NCBI GenBank assembly: GCA_964479585.1
Contig: CAYZMP010000022.1
Location: forward strand, 1-25,785
DNA from: UBA6182 sp964479585
Lineage (GTDB): Bacteria; Bacillota_I; Bacilli_A; Erysipelotrichales; Erysipelotrichaceae
Direction of reading: 5' to 3'
Length of the DNA: 25,785 bases
The position numbers and the translations under genes were made by a program. Of the stretch, positions 7,962 to 15,342 are shown piece by piece (positions within the stretch are counted from its first letter, which is position 1; each line of letters opens with the position of its first letter). The notes beneath the pieces were generated by a model, which did no database searches, had not been told where the DNA came from, and saw nothing but the letters and a program-made list of their open reading frames with translations.

Positions 7962-9491
7962 ATGAAGAAAGCTTTTGAATTGTTGTTTCATCGAGTAACA
8001 ATGTTGAGTTTTTTAATTTTGATACAACTGTATTTGTTGTTTTCTTTTTTGGTTGAATTTAATCGTTTCTTTTCAACTTTCGCCTTGTTTAGTAGTTTAA
8101 TTAGCTTTGTCGTCGCATTAATTATCATCAATAGCAACAACAATCAAGCCTCTAAAATATCATGGCTGGTTGTCATGCTTGTGTTGCCGCTTGTTGGTGG
8201 TTTTTTATACTTACTTTATGGGAAAACACATTTAAGTAAATCCCAACAACAACGAATTAAACAACTACAACAAGTATACAAAGATCATCTTAATGTAGAG
8301 CCATTAGTTAATCAAACATTTATAGAAGAATATCCTCATTGGCAAGCGATGACGTCCTATTTAGAAAATCAAGCAAATGCATCCCTACACTATTTAGATG
8401 ATGCGACATACTATTCTAGTGGAGAAGATTTCTTTGAAGACTTACTTGTGGAAATAAAAAAAGCTCAATCCTTTATTTTCATGCAATATTTTATTCTTGC
8501 AAAAGGTGAGATGTGGAATGAAATTTTAGAAGTGTTAAAACAAAAAGCACGTGAAGGTGTTGTTGTGCGTGTGTTGTATGATGATGTGGGAAGTATATTT
8601 AGATTGCCAGCGAATTATCATAAAAAACTAAGAAGGTTTAATATAGAATGTCATGTATTTAATCCATTAACTCCAATAGCTTCTATCCAACATAACCATC
8701 GTGATCATCGTAAGTTAACAGTCATCGATGGAAAAATTGGATTTGTTGGTGGAATAAACATTGGTGATGAGTATATTAATCGTGTAAACAAATATGGTCA
8801 TTGGAAAGATACTGCCGCAAAAATAGCTGGTTATAGTGTAGATTCACTAACGAAGATATTTTTAACAACATGGCAATATGTGACTAAAAATACACAAGAG
8901 GATACTAAACATTTCTTTAATCATGCAATAGCCCAACAAAACAAAGGGTATGTACAAGCTTTTAGTGACTCACCGCTTGATGATGAAGCAGTTGGTGAAA
9001 ATTTGTTTTTATCGACGCTACTTCAGGCTAGAAAATATGTGTATATGATGACACCATATTTAATTATTTCCCAAGAAATGATTAGTGCTTGTTGTATTGC
9101 GGCAAAAAGTGGTGTGGATGTACGAATATACATGCCTGGTATCCCAGATAAAAAGACTGTGTTTATGGTTAGTCAGTCTAACTATAAACCGCTTTTAGAA
9201 GCTGGCGTTAAAATATTTGAATATAATCCAGGATTTTTGCATGCAAAGTCTATGGTTGCGGATGATGAAATTGCACTGCTTGGAACCATTAACTTAGATT
9301 ATCGTAGTTTGTATTTGCACTTTGAAAATGCTGCACTCTTTATTGGTCATCCAATAGTAAAGGACATTAAAAAAGATACACTGTATGTAGAAAGTCAATC
9401 AAAACAAGTAGACATGCAGTTTATTCAAAAAGCATCACTGACAACAAAACTAGCACAAGTGTTGTTAAAGATTGTAACTCCATTGTTGTAA
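7962..9491 (+). CDS. cls: Cardiolipin synthase (phospholipase D family)
   Basis: Condenses two phosphatidylglycerol molecules to cardiolipin and glycerol in the cytoplasmic membrane. At 509 residues it has the standard Gram-positive Cls layout: two N-terminal membrane helices (about 15-32 and 43-57), a third hydrophobic segment ending in the conserved LPLVGGFLYLLYG (75-87), then two phospholipase-D domains. The HKD motifs are HRKLTVID (His249, Lys251, Asp256) and HAKSMVAD (His427, Lys429, Asp434), each followed by the GGINIGDEY or GTINLDYRS continuation. It has its own promoter and is not coupled to its neighbours. The twin HKD motifs with N-terminal helices make a nuclease or toxin PLD unlikely. 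Confidence 0.94.
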   Translation: MKKAFELLFHRVTMLSFLILIQLYLLFSFLVEFNRFFSTFALFSSLISFVVALIIINSNNNQASKISWLVVMLVLPLVGGFLYLLYGKTHLSKSQQQRIKQLQQVYKDHLNVEPLVNQTFIEEYPHWQAMTSYLENQANASLHYLDDATYYSSGEDFFEDLLVEIKKAQSFIFMQYFILAKGEMWNEILEVLKQKAREGVVVRVLYDDVGSIFRLPANYHKKLRRFNIECHVFNPLTPIASIQHNHRDHRKLTVIDGKIGFVGGINIGDEYINRVNKYGHWKDTAAKIAGYSVDSLTKIFLTTWQYVTKNTQEDTKHFFNHAIAQQNKGYVQAFSDSPLDDEAVGENLFLSTLLQARKYVYMMTPYLIISQEMISACCIAAKSGVDVRIYMPGIPDKKTVFMVSQSNYKPLLEAGVKIFEYNPGFLHAKSMVADDEIALLGTINLDYRSLYLHFENAALFIGHPIVKDIKKDTLYVESQSKQVDMQFIQKASLTTKLAQVLLKIVTPLL

Positions 9492-9564
9492 TTTGTTAGT
9501 AACGATTAAAATACAACAGTTTAAAAATGTATGAAATTATTTCAGTAGTATGTTTTTTCACCCT

Positions 9565-9586
9565 ACAAACTTGCATTTTAGTTTGT
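9565..9586. promoter_or_regulatory. Inverted repeat over the -35 box, candidate operator
   Basis: ACAAACT (9565-9571) and AGTTTGT (9580-9586) are perfect reverse complements separated by 8 bp. They flank and partly cover the -35 element of the promoter for the AraC-fused regulator. This placement suits autoregulation by a dimeric regulator. No T-run follows, so it is not a terminator for cls. Confidence 0.4.
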
Positions 9587-9598
9587 GATGGTTATAAT
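9571..9598 (+). promoter_or_regulatory. Promoter of the TIM-barrel/AraC regulator gene
   Basis: TTGCAT (9571-9576), a 16-bp spacer and TATAAT (9593-9598) form a good sigma-A promoter 43 bases before the ATG at 9642. An inverted repeat overlaps the -35 hexamer (see next entry). Confidence 0.6.
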
Positions 9599-9641
9599 GG
9601 AATTGACACAATTACATGTTTTTTGTCGTTAAGGTGAAGCC

Positions 9642-10859
9642 ATGATTAACAACAATAATCAACACATCATAAAAAAACTAAATCAACAACGCCAACAAGA
9701 TGGTCATCTTATAGGCGTTGCAGTTGGTGCTGGAATTTCCGCAAAATACGCTACTTTAGGTGGTGCTGACTTTATATTAGCTTTAAACTCAGGGAAATTT
9801 AGACAAATGGGGTTAGGGTCGATTGCTGGATTATTGCCTTTTGCTAACTCAAATAAAATGGTGATGGAATTTGGTTCTAGAGAGATTATACCGATTGTTT
9901 CTGATATTCCAGTTATCTTTGGTTTGTGTGCAACTGATCCAACGATTTATTTACCAGAGTACTTGGATAAAATTAAAGCTGCAGGGTTTCATGGAGTAAA
10001 CAATTATCCTTCTGTTGGATTATTTGAAGGACATTTTAGAGAAGCACTAGAAGAAGAAGGATTTGGGTATTCTAAGGAAGTTGAGGCCATTGCATTAGCC
10101 CACCAAAAAAACATGTTTACGGTAGCCTTTGTCTTTGATGTAGATCAAGCAAAAGAGATGGCTAGAGCTGGTGCGGATATGATATGCTCTCACTTAGGAT
10201 TTACCAAGGGAGGGTATTTAAGTGGTCGATCAAAACTTTCGGTGCATGAAGCAGTGTTAGTTACTCAATCGATATTCAATGCTGCGAAAGAGATTTCACC
10301 AAACATAATCAAAATGATTTATGGAGGGCCTGTTTTTGAAACAACCGATCTTCAATACATGTATGATCATACATTAGCAGATGGATACATTGGAGGTTCT
10401 TCTTTTGAGAGAATTCCTTCAGAAAAAGCCATATTAGACATTACGAAAAAATTCAAAGGTACAGGAGCGATTCAACCAAAAGAATCAGTAAAAAAGCAAA
10501 TGTTTGAAAAAGAAGATTATGTGCTATTAATAAAGGAACATATTCATAAATATTACGATCAAAAACTATCTTTTTCTGAGTTAGCTGAGCAATTGCATGT
10601 TTCTAGATCGTATTTAAGCGCATTATTTAATGAAGCCATGGGAATGAGCTTTCCAGATTATTTAATGAAATATCGAATAAGCATAGCAATAAAACTTATG
10701 AACAACAAAAAGACATCCTTTAAGCAGGTTGCACAGTTAGTAGGATATCCAGATTATGCGTATTTTAGTAAGATTTTTAAAAAATACACCGGATTTTCAC
10801 CAAAAGAATACGCTTACATAGACAAAAAACCAACAAGTGATGACGATAATCCATTTTAA
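9642..10859 (+). CDS. Transcriptional regulator: PEP-hydrolase-like TIM barrel fused to AraC DNA-binding domain
   Basis: A 405-residue fusion. Residues about 15-275 form a phosphoenolpyruvate-hydrolase-like TIM barrel (PF09370 family), collinear with the protein two genes downstream: GAGISAKYA, NSGKFRQMGLGSIAGLLPF, GLCATDP, NYPSVGLFEGHFR, FVFDVDQAK, YGGPV and GGSSFERIP. Residues about 292-392 are an AraC-type double helix-turn-helix, with FSELAEQLHVSRSYLSALFNE as the first and FKQVAQLVGYPDYAYFSKIF as the second, ending in the family signature KKYTGFSPKEY. The barrel probably acts as ligand sensor for the neighbouring operon. One visible difference from the enzyme-like paralogue is Tyr227 in place of His225. 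It has its own promoter with an overlapping dyad and a terminator-like hairpin directly after it. Domain assignment is firm; the ligand is unknown. Confidence 0.85.
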   Translation: MINNNNQHIIKKLNQQRQQDGHLIGVAVGAGISAKYATLGGADFILALNSGKFRQMGLGSIAGLLPFANSNKMVMEFGSREIIPIVSDIPVIFGLCATDPTIYLPEYLDKIKAAGFHGVNNYPSVGLFEGHFREALEEEGFGYSKEVEAIALAHQKNMFTVAFVFDVDQAKEMARAGADMICSHLGFTKGGYLSGRSKLSVHEAVLVTQSIFNAAKEISPNIIKMIYGGPVFETTDLQYMYDHTLADGYIGGSSFERIPSEKAILDITKKFKGTGAIQPKESVKKQMFEKEDYVLLIKEHIHKYYDQKLSFSELAEQLHVSRSYLSALFNEAMGMSFPDYLMKYRISIAIKLMNNKKTSFKQVAQLVGYPDYAYFSKIFKKYTGFSPKEYAYIDKKPTSDDDNPF

Positions 10860-10870
10860 AAACGAAAGAT

Positions 10871-10907
10871 AAACAGTACTATTAGGATAACAACGTACTG
10901 TTTTTTT
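10871..10907 (+). terminator. Hairpin with T-run between the regulator and the UPF0261 gene
   Basis: A 9-bp stem AAACAGTAC (10871-10879) / GTACTGTTT (10895-10903), a 15-nt loop and a run of seven T (10901-10907). It resembles an intrinsic terminator, although the loop is long and the stem AT-rich. No separate promoter is evident before the next gene, so partial read-through is possible. Confidence 0.6.
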
Positions 10908-10935
10908 ATAACAGTAGAAAAAGGAGGATTAGATT

Positions 10936-12150
10936 TTGAAAAAAACTATTGCACTAATAGGGACGTTTGATTCAAAAGGAAAAGAATTCGACTATGTCAA
11001 AAACATTTTAGAATCAGTGGGAGTTAATACACTTATGATTCATACTGGTGTTTTTGAGCCAACCATTGATGTTGATATCAACAACGATGAAGTGTTTAAA
11101 GCAGCAAATGCAGATAAAGAGTCAATTGTTGCAAAGCGTGATCGTGCTGAAGCAACAGCTGCACTAGCAAAAGGTGTAGAAGTGTTAATACCAAAACTTT
11201 ATGAAGAAGGACGCTTTGATGGTGTTTTATCATTTGGAGGTACTGGAGGTACATCCATCGCAACACCTGGTATGCGTGCACTTCCAGTAGGAGTACCAAA
11301 GTTGATGGTTTCAACTGTAGCATCTGGTAATGTGTCACAATATGTTGGAACATCCGATATACTTATGATGCCTTCAATAGTAGATGTATCAGGACTAAAT
11401 TCCATTTCCACACGTATTTTTACAAATGCAGCCTTTGCGATTGCGGGAATGGTTAACTATGAGTTTAAGTCTGATCTAGTTAAAAAGCCGTTAATCGGGG
11501 CAACAATGTTTGGAGTAACAACGCCACACATTGAAAAAGCAAAAGCATACCTAGAAGATCAAGGCTATGAAGTGCTAGTTTTCCATGCTACAGGAACAGG
11601 TGGAAAAACATTAGAAGCTTTAGTTGATTCAGGATACTTTGAAGGAGTACTTGATATCACCACAACAGAATGGTGTGATGAACTAGTAGGTGGAGTATTA
11701 GCTGCTGGACCAAACAGACTTGAAGCTGCAGGAAAAAATGCAATACCTCAAGTAGTATCTGTGGGAGCATTAGATATGGTAAACTTTGGGCCATATGATT
11801 CCATACCAAAACAGTTTGAAGGACGCAACTTTTACAAACATAATCCAACGGTAACTTTAATGCGTACAACTGTAGAGGAAAACAAACAACTTGGTGAAAT
11901 ACTTGCGCAGAAACTAAATGCAGCAAAAGGGAAAACGGCGCTATTCTTACCATTAAAAGGTGTTTCGATGATTGATGTTGAGGGACAACCATTTTATGGA
12001 AAAGAAGAAGACGAGATGTTGTTTAACACTATTCGTGAGTTGATTGATCCAAATGTCGTTGAGTTAATTGAGTTAGATCTAGATATTAACCATGATGATT
12101 TTGCATTAGCTACAGCGAAAAAATTGGTTGAATATTTAAAAGGAGCGTAA
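10936..12150 (+). CDS. UPF0261 (Tm-1-like ATP-binding) protein
   Basis: A 404-residue member of the UPF0261 family (PF06792), homologous to the N-terminal part of the tomato antiviral protein Tm-1, whose structure binds ATP. Family segments are IALIGTFDSKGKEFDYV (5-21), SFGGTGGTSIATPGMRALP (99-117), STVASGNVSQYVGTSD (126-141), HATGTGG (217-223) and TTTEWCDELVGGVLAAGP (242-259). The start is TTG at 10936, placed by AAGGAGG at 10921-10927 with 8-nt spacing and by homology beginning at once. It is followed after one base by the PEP-hydrolase-like gene, and the two domains are fused in one chain in plant Tm-1, implying a shared function or complex. The bacterial reaction is not established. Confidence 0.88.
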   Translation: MKKTIALIGTFDSKGKEFDYVKNILESVGVNTLMIHTGVFEPTIDVDINNDEVFKAANADKESIVAKRDRAEATAALAKGVEVLIPKLYEEGRFDGVLSFGGTGGTSIATPGMRALPVGVPKLMVSTVASGNVSQYVGTSDILMMPSIVDVSGLNSISTRIFTNAAFAIAGMVNYEFKSDLVKKPLIGATMFGVTTPHIEKAKAYLEDQGYEVLVFHATGTGGKTLEALVDSGYFEGVLDITTTEWCDELVGGVLAAGPNRLEAAGKNAIPQVVSVGALDMVNFGPYDSIPKQFEGRNFYKHNPTVTLMRTTVEENKQLGEILAQKLNAAKGKTALFLPLKGVSMIDVEGQPFYGKEEDEMLFNTIRELIDPNVVELIELDLDINHDDFALATAKKLVEYLKGA

Positions 12151-12151
12151 C

Positions 12152-12982
12152 ATGGCAAAAACAAGAAGCGAGATAATAAGCAAATTAAAAAATGAAGTAA
12201 AAAATGGCAACATCATTGTCGGTGCTGGTGCAGGAACAGGAATTTCTGCAAAAAGTGGCGAAGCTGGTGGTGTGGATTTAATTATCATTTACAACTCTGG
12301 ACGCTATCGAATGGCTGGAAGAGGTTCTTTAGCTGGACTATTACCTTATGGTGATGCTAATGGCATCGTTGTTGAAATGGGTAGTGAAGTCTTGCCAGTT
12401 GTTAAAGAAGTACCTGTTTTAGCTGGTGTTTGTGGGACTGATCCATTTAGAATGATGGATGTGTTTTTAAAACAGCTAAAAGAACAAGGATTTTCAGGAG
12501 TGCAAAACTTTCCTACAGTTGGATTAATTGATGGAGTATTCCGCACCAACCTTGAGGAAACAGGTATGGGGTATGATTTAGAAGTTGAAATGATTCGTAA
12601 AGCACATGAACTTGATTTACTAACAACACCATATGTGTTTGATGTTGAGCAAGCAAGAAAGATGGCAAAAGCAGGAGCTGATGTGTTGGTTGCTCATATG
12701 GGACTTACAACAAAAGGGACCATTGGTGCAAAAACAGCATTAACATTAGATGATAGTGTTAAGAAAGTACAAGAAATTGCAGATGCAGGAAAAGAAGTAA
12801 ACCCAGATATTATGATTTTATGTCATGGTGGACCAATTGCAGAACCAGAAGATGCTCAGTATATCATTGATCACACTCATGGTGTTGATGGGTTTTTCGG
12901 TGCTAGTAGTATCGAACGTTTTGCGACTGAAACAGGGATAAAAGTACAAGCAGAGAAGTTCAAAAACATTAAGTTTAAATAG
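12152..12982 (+). CDS. Phosphoenolpyruvate-hydrolase-like TIM-barrel protein
   Basis: A 276-residue stand-alone TIM barrel of the PEP-hydrolase-like family (PF09370), corresponding to the C-terminal half of plant Tm-1. Conserved glycine- and acid-rich segments in order: GAGAGTGISAKSGEAGG (24-40), NSGRYRMAGRGSLAGLLPYGDAN (48-70), GVCGTDPF (92-99), NFPTVGLIDG (119-128), YVFDVEQARKMAKAGAD (161-177), AHMGLTTKG (181-189), LCHGGPI (223-229) and GASSIERF (250-257). It begins two bases after the upstream stop, with AAAGGAG at about 12139-12145. The fold is related to PEP mutase and aldolase-type barrels, so a small-acid lyase or hydrolase is plausible, but the substrate is unknown. Confidence 0.87.
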   Translation: MAKTRSEIISKLKNEVKNGNIIVGAGAGTGISAKSGEAGGVDLIIIYNSGRYRMAGRGSLAGLLPYGDANGIVVEMGSEVLPVVKEVPVLAGVCGTDPFRMMDVFLKQLKEQGFSGVQNFPTVGLIDGVFRTNLEETGMGYDLEVEMIRKAHELDLLTTPYVFDVEQARKMAKAGADVLVAHMGLTTKGTIGAKTALTLDDSVKKVQEIADAGKEVNPDIMILCHGGPIAEPEDAQYIIDHTHGVDGFFGASSIERFATETGIKVQAEKFKNIKFK

Positions 12983-12991
12983 GGAGAAAAC

Positions 12992-13462
12992 ATGAAAAAT
13001 TTAAAAATGGCAGTTGTTGTTGGGATATTAGCAGGTGCTTGGGCATTCTTTGCTTTAGAAGTAGGAGAAATTGCTGGTGTTACATTGCATGCTTGGCCAG
13101 TATTTCTAGCATGGGCATTATTCTTTGCGGCTGGTGCAAATGATGAGGCAGCAGTTAAAGTAGCAACATCCTCAGTTTGGGGTATTGTATGGGGTTGGTT
13201 AAGCGTTACTATTGGTATGGACTTATTAGGTGAAACCTTAGGTGTACCACTCGGTATTGGGTTAGCAGTCATGGTATTAGCAGCACTTATTGTTATTATG
13301 ATGACAGATATCAAATTCTTGTCTTTTGGTCCTGGTGCCTTTGCAACATGGGCAGTGTATTTTGGTACAGGGTTTGATTTTGTAGGTGCTCTTGCGATGC
13401 TGCTTGTTGGTGTAGTATTAGGAGTTGTTTCAGTAAAAGTAACGGCATTGATTTCTAAGTAA
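12992..13462 (+). CDS. DUF1097 family membrane protein
   Basis: A 156-residue very hydrophobic protein with about five to six membrane segments (roughly 5-25, 33-48, 57-77, 86-104, 113-126, 129-150) and little outside them, resembling the DUF1097 family (E. coli YcdZ-like). GANDEAAVK (48-56) and DIKFLSFGPGAFATW (106-120) lie between helices and hold the few charged residues. It follows the TIM-barrel gene by 9 nt with a GGGAG ribosome site, so it belongs to the same transcript. A role as transporter or channel for the system's substrate is a guess from position. Confidence 0.78.
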   Translation: MKNLKMAVVVGILAGAWAFFALEVGEIAGVTLHAWPVFLAWALFFAAGANDEAAVKVATSSVWGIVWGWLSVTIGMDLLGETLGVPLGIGLAVMVLAALIVIMMTDIKFLSFGPGAFATWAVYFGTGFDFVGALAMLLVGVVLGVVSVKVTALISK

Positions 13463-13496
13463 ACCAGTGTAGTTAAAGTCATATTACTAACAAAGT

Positions 13497-13533
13497 AAAA
13501 AAGCAGGGTTTGTTATAAACGCTGCTTTTTTTT
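13497..13533. terminator. Bidirectional intrinsic terminator between convergent operons
   Basis: AAAAAAGCAG (13497-13506) pairs with CTGCTTTTTT (13522-13531), extended inside by GTTT/AAAC with a 5-nt loop after one mismatch. T-runs on both strands let it stop the DUF1097 operon (+) and the etf operon (-). Confidence 0.8.
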
Positions 13534-13554
13534 GGTTTCATGGATAACATTTCA

Positions 13555-14547
13555 CTATAAATAGGTGGGTATTCTTTTAAGTACTTCCTGTGCATCTGCA
13601 ACAACTCCTAGTGTTGCGATGGAAAAGATAGAAGCGTTAGGGTCGTTGTTTATGGCAATAATGGTTTGAGAGTTTTCCATACCTGCAGTATGTTGTACTG
13701 CACCAGATATGCCACAAGCAATGTAAATGCTTGGTCTTACCGTCTTACCAGTTTGTCCTACTTGTATATCTTTGGATACCTTTTGAGTTTCTACTAACCC
13801 TCTTGAGGCGGCAAGAGTTGCACTTAACTGTTTAGCACTATCTTGTAGTAAATCCATGTGGTTTGCCATCGATCGACCACCAGCCAAGATGATGTTTGCC
13901 TTTGTAAGATCAACGGTATTTTTCTTTTTATCAATTTTTTGTATAACAGTCACATCATCATGTGAATCAAAAGAAACCGAAACATAAGTAGGTGGAACCT
14001 CTGGGTTGTTATACGCTATCTTTTCAAAGACATCTTCACGAATCGAAGACATTTGAGGAAATGTATTTGGACAAATGATGGTGCCATACAAGTTGCCTGA
14101 AAAGGCAGGACGTGTCATAAGTAAAAGCGTAGAATGATCACTTGGATCAACTTCAAGGTGAGTAGCATCTGCTGTTAACCCTGTACGAACTGTTGCGGCT
14201 ACACGTGGTGCAATATCACGTCCAACAACACTAGCACTAATTAAAAAACATTCTGGTGTGTATGTCTCAATAATTTGAACAAGTGCTTTTGTTATATGTT
14301 GTGTTGTTGGATATTGTACTTTTTGATTATCAATGACAATTACACGGTCAGCACCATAGTAAAAACACTGTGAAGTAAAGGATTCAACCTTATAACCACA
14401 TAGTACGGCTATTACTTGTTGTTGGATGTTTTTATGTGCGTATTGCTTTTTTAGTTGTTGTGATAATGAGAGTAATTGTAAACTACCTTGACTAATCGTT
14501 TGATTACGCATTTCAATGTACACATATATATCTTTTACTTGTCTCAT
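13555..14547 (-). CDS. etfA: Electron transfer flavoprotein alpha subunit EtfA
   Basis: FAD-binding subunit of the heterodimeric electron transfer flavoprotein that exchanges electrons with the acyl-CoA dehydrogenase encoded upstream. It has 330 residues from the ATG at 14547, preceded by AAGGT; a longer in-frame reading from 14610 would run into etfB and lacks a ribosome site. The C-terminal FAD domain is clear: LAGGRSM, ASRGLVETQKV, GQTGKTVRP (264-272), YIACGISGAVQH (275-286) and AINNDPNASIF. Seven bases separate it from etfB. It is the last gene of the operon, before the bidirectional terminator. Confidence 0.94.
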   Translation of the reverse strand: MRQVKDIYVYIEMRNQTISQGSLQLLSLSQQLKKQYAHKNIQQQVIAVLCGYKVESFTSQCFYYGADRVIVIDNQKVQYPTTQHITKALVQIIETYTPECFLISASVVGRDIAPRVAATVRTGLTADATHLEVDPSDHSTLLLMTRPAFSGNLYGTIICPNTFPQMSSIREDVFEKIAYNNPEVPPTYVSVSFDSHDDVTVIQKIDKKKNTVDLTKANIILAGGRSMANHMDLLQDSAKQLSATLAASRGLVETQKVSKDIQVGQTGKTVRPSIYIACGISGAVQHTAGMENSQTIIAINNDPNASIFSIATLGVVADAQEVLKRIPTYL

Positions 14548-14554
14548 AATTACC

Positions 14555-15337
14555 TTAATGAGTAGCGTCTTTGAGTATTTGGGCAATTTTTTTAGCTGCC
14601 AAATCCACATCGTTGCTTATCATTTGTCCTTTCTTTTCGACTGTCTTTACAAATGTTTTTTTAACTTGGGTTAATGAACCTTTTAAACCAATGTTGTGAG
14701 GGTCACCTTGTATCTCTTTGTTTGTTAGTGTTGTAATATTTTTCTTATCTGCATGCCATACCATTGTAAAGCTAGCATCTCTTAATGTTGTTTTATCGGA
14801 TAATGCTGTAATTAAACAAGGAAAGTTACATGATAGTAGTTCATCATAATCTTCATAGCTTTTTACAACAGTAATGTTTTGTTTCGTTATTTCTTGTAGT
14901 TTACTAACGTATGTTATTTGAGGAATATTACAATGTTGTGCAACTTGCGGTCCTACTTGTGCTGTATCACCATCTATAGCTTGTCTTCCTGCGATAATTA
15001 AGTCATAGGGATAACGTTCTATTGCTTTAGCTAAGGTATAACTTGTTGCCCAAGTATCTGCACCAGCAAAGGCGCTATCACTTAACAATACACAATCATC
15101 TACACCATAACCATATAAATCGACAAGCATGTTTTTTGCTTGTGCAGGGCCCATGGTTATAACACGGATGTGTGTGTCTTGTATGTTGTCTTTAACTTGA
15201 AGTGCAAGTTCGATAGAAGCTAGATCATCTGGGTTTATGATTGTATCCACACCACTACGAATAAGTGTTCCATGTAGGGGATCTACTTTCATGTTCGTTG
15301 TGTTTGGTACTTGTTTTACTAATACAATAATGTTCAT
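14555..15337 (-). CDS. etfB: Electron transfer flavoprotein beta subunit EtfB
   Basis: The 260-residue partner of EtfA, carrying AMP in classical ETFs or a second FAD in electron-bifurcating ones. The N-terminus MNIIVLVKQVPNT, the NPDDLASIELAL segment (35-46) and the nucleotide-binding loop GRQAIDGDTAQVGPQ (117-131) are typical of EtfB from anaerobic Gram-positives. It lies 5 nt after the acyl-CoA dehydrogenase gene. Similarity to clostridial Bcd/Etf sets makes bifurcation possible (butyryl-CoA formation coupled to ferredoxin reduction), but this cannot be decided by eye. Confidence 0.93.
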   Translation of the reverse strand: MNIIVLVKQVPNTTNMKVDPLHGTLIRSGVDTIINPDDLASIELALQVKDNIQDTHIRVITMGPAQAKNMLVDLYGYGVDDCVLLSDSAFAGADTWATSYTLAKAIERYPYDLIIAGRQAIDGDTAQVGPQVAQHCNIPQITYVSKLQEITKQNITVVKSYEDYDELLSCNFPCLITALSDKTTLRDASFTMVWHADKKNITTLTNKEIQGDPHNIGLKGSLTQVKKTFVKTVEKKGQMISNDVDLAAKKIAQILKDATH

Positions 15338-15342
15338 TGTTA

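Noticed and set aside
9565..9598. Dyad upstream of the regulator as a cls terminator
   Set aside because: Short arms, no T-run after it, and it coincides with a good promoter, so an operator is the better reading.
9492..9641. Riboswitch or small RNA in the 150-base gap after cls
   Set aside because: Only a promoter and dyad are recognisable; no conserved RNA core seen.
11096..11992. Minus-strand frames of 70-111 residues inside the UPF0261 gene
   Set aside because: Leucine- and glutamine-rich low-complexity translations without ribosome sites, fully covered by a strongly supported plus-strand gene.
12877..13482. 201-residue minus-strand open frame
   Set aside because: It lies antisense to the DUF1097 gene and the end of the TIM-barrel gene; its Pro/Thr/Ala-rich composition is the usual shadow of a membrane-protein gene, and it has no ribosome site.
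14548..14610. Longer EtfA start overlapping etfB
   Set aside because: The added 21 residues are unlike EtfA N-termini, while the ATG at 14547 has AAGGT in place and follows the etfB stop by 7 nt.
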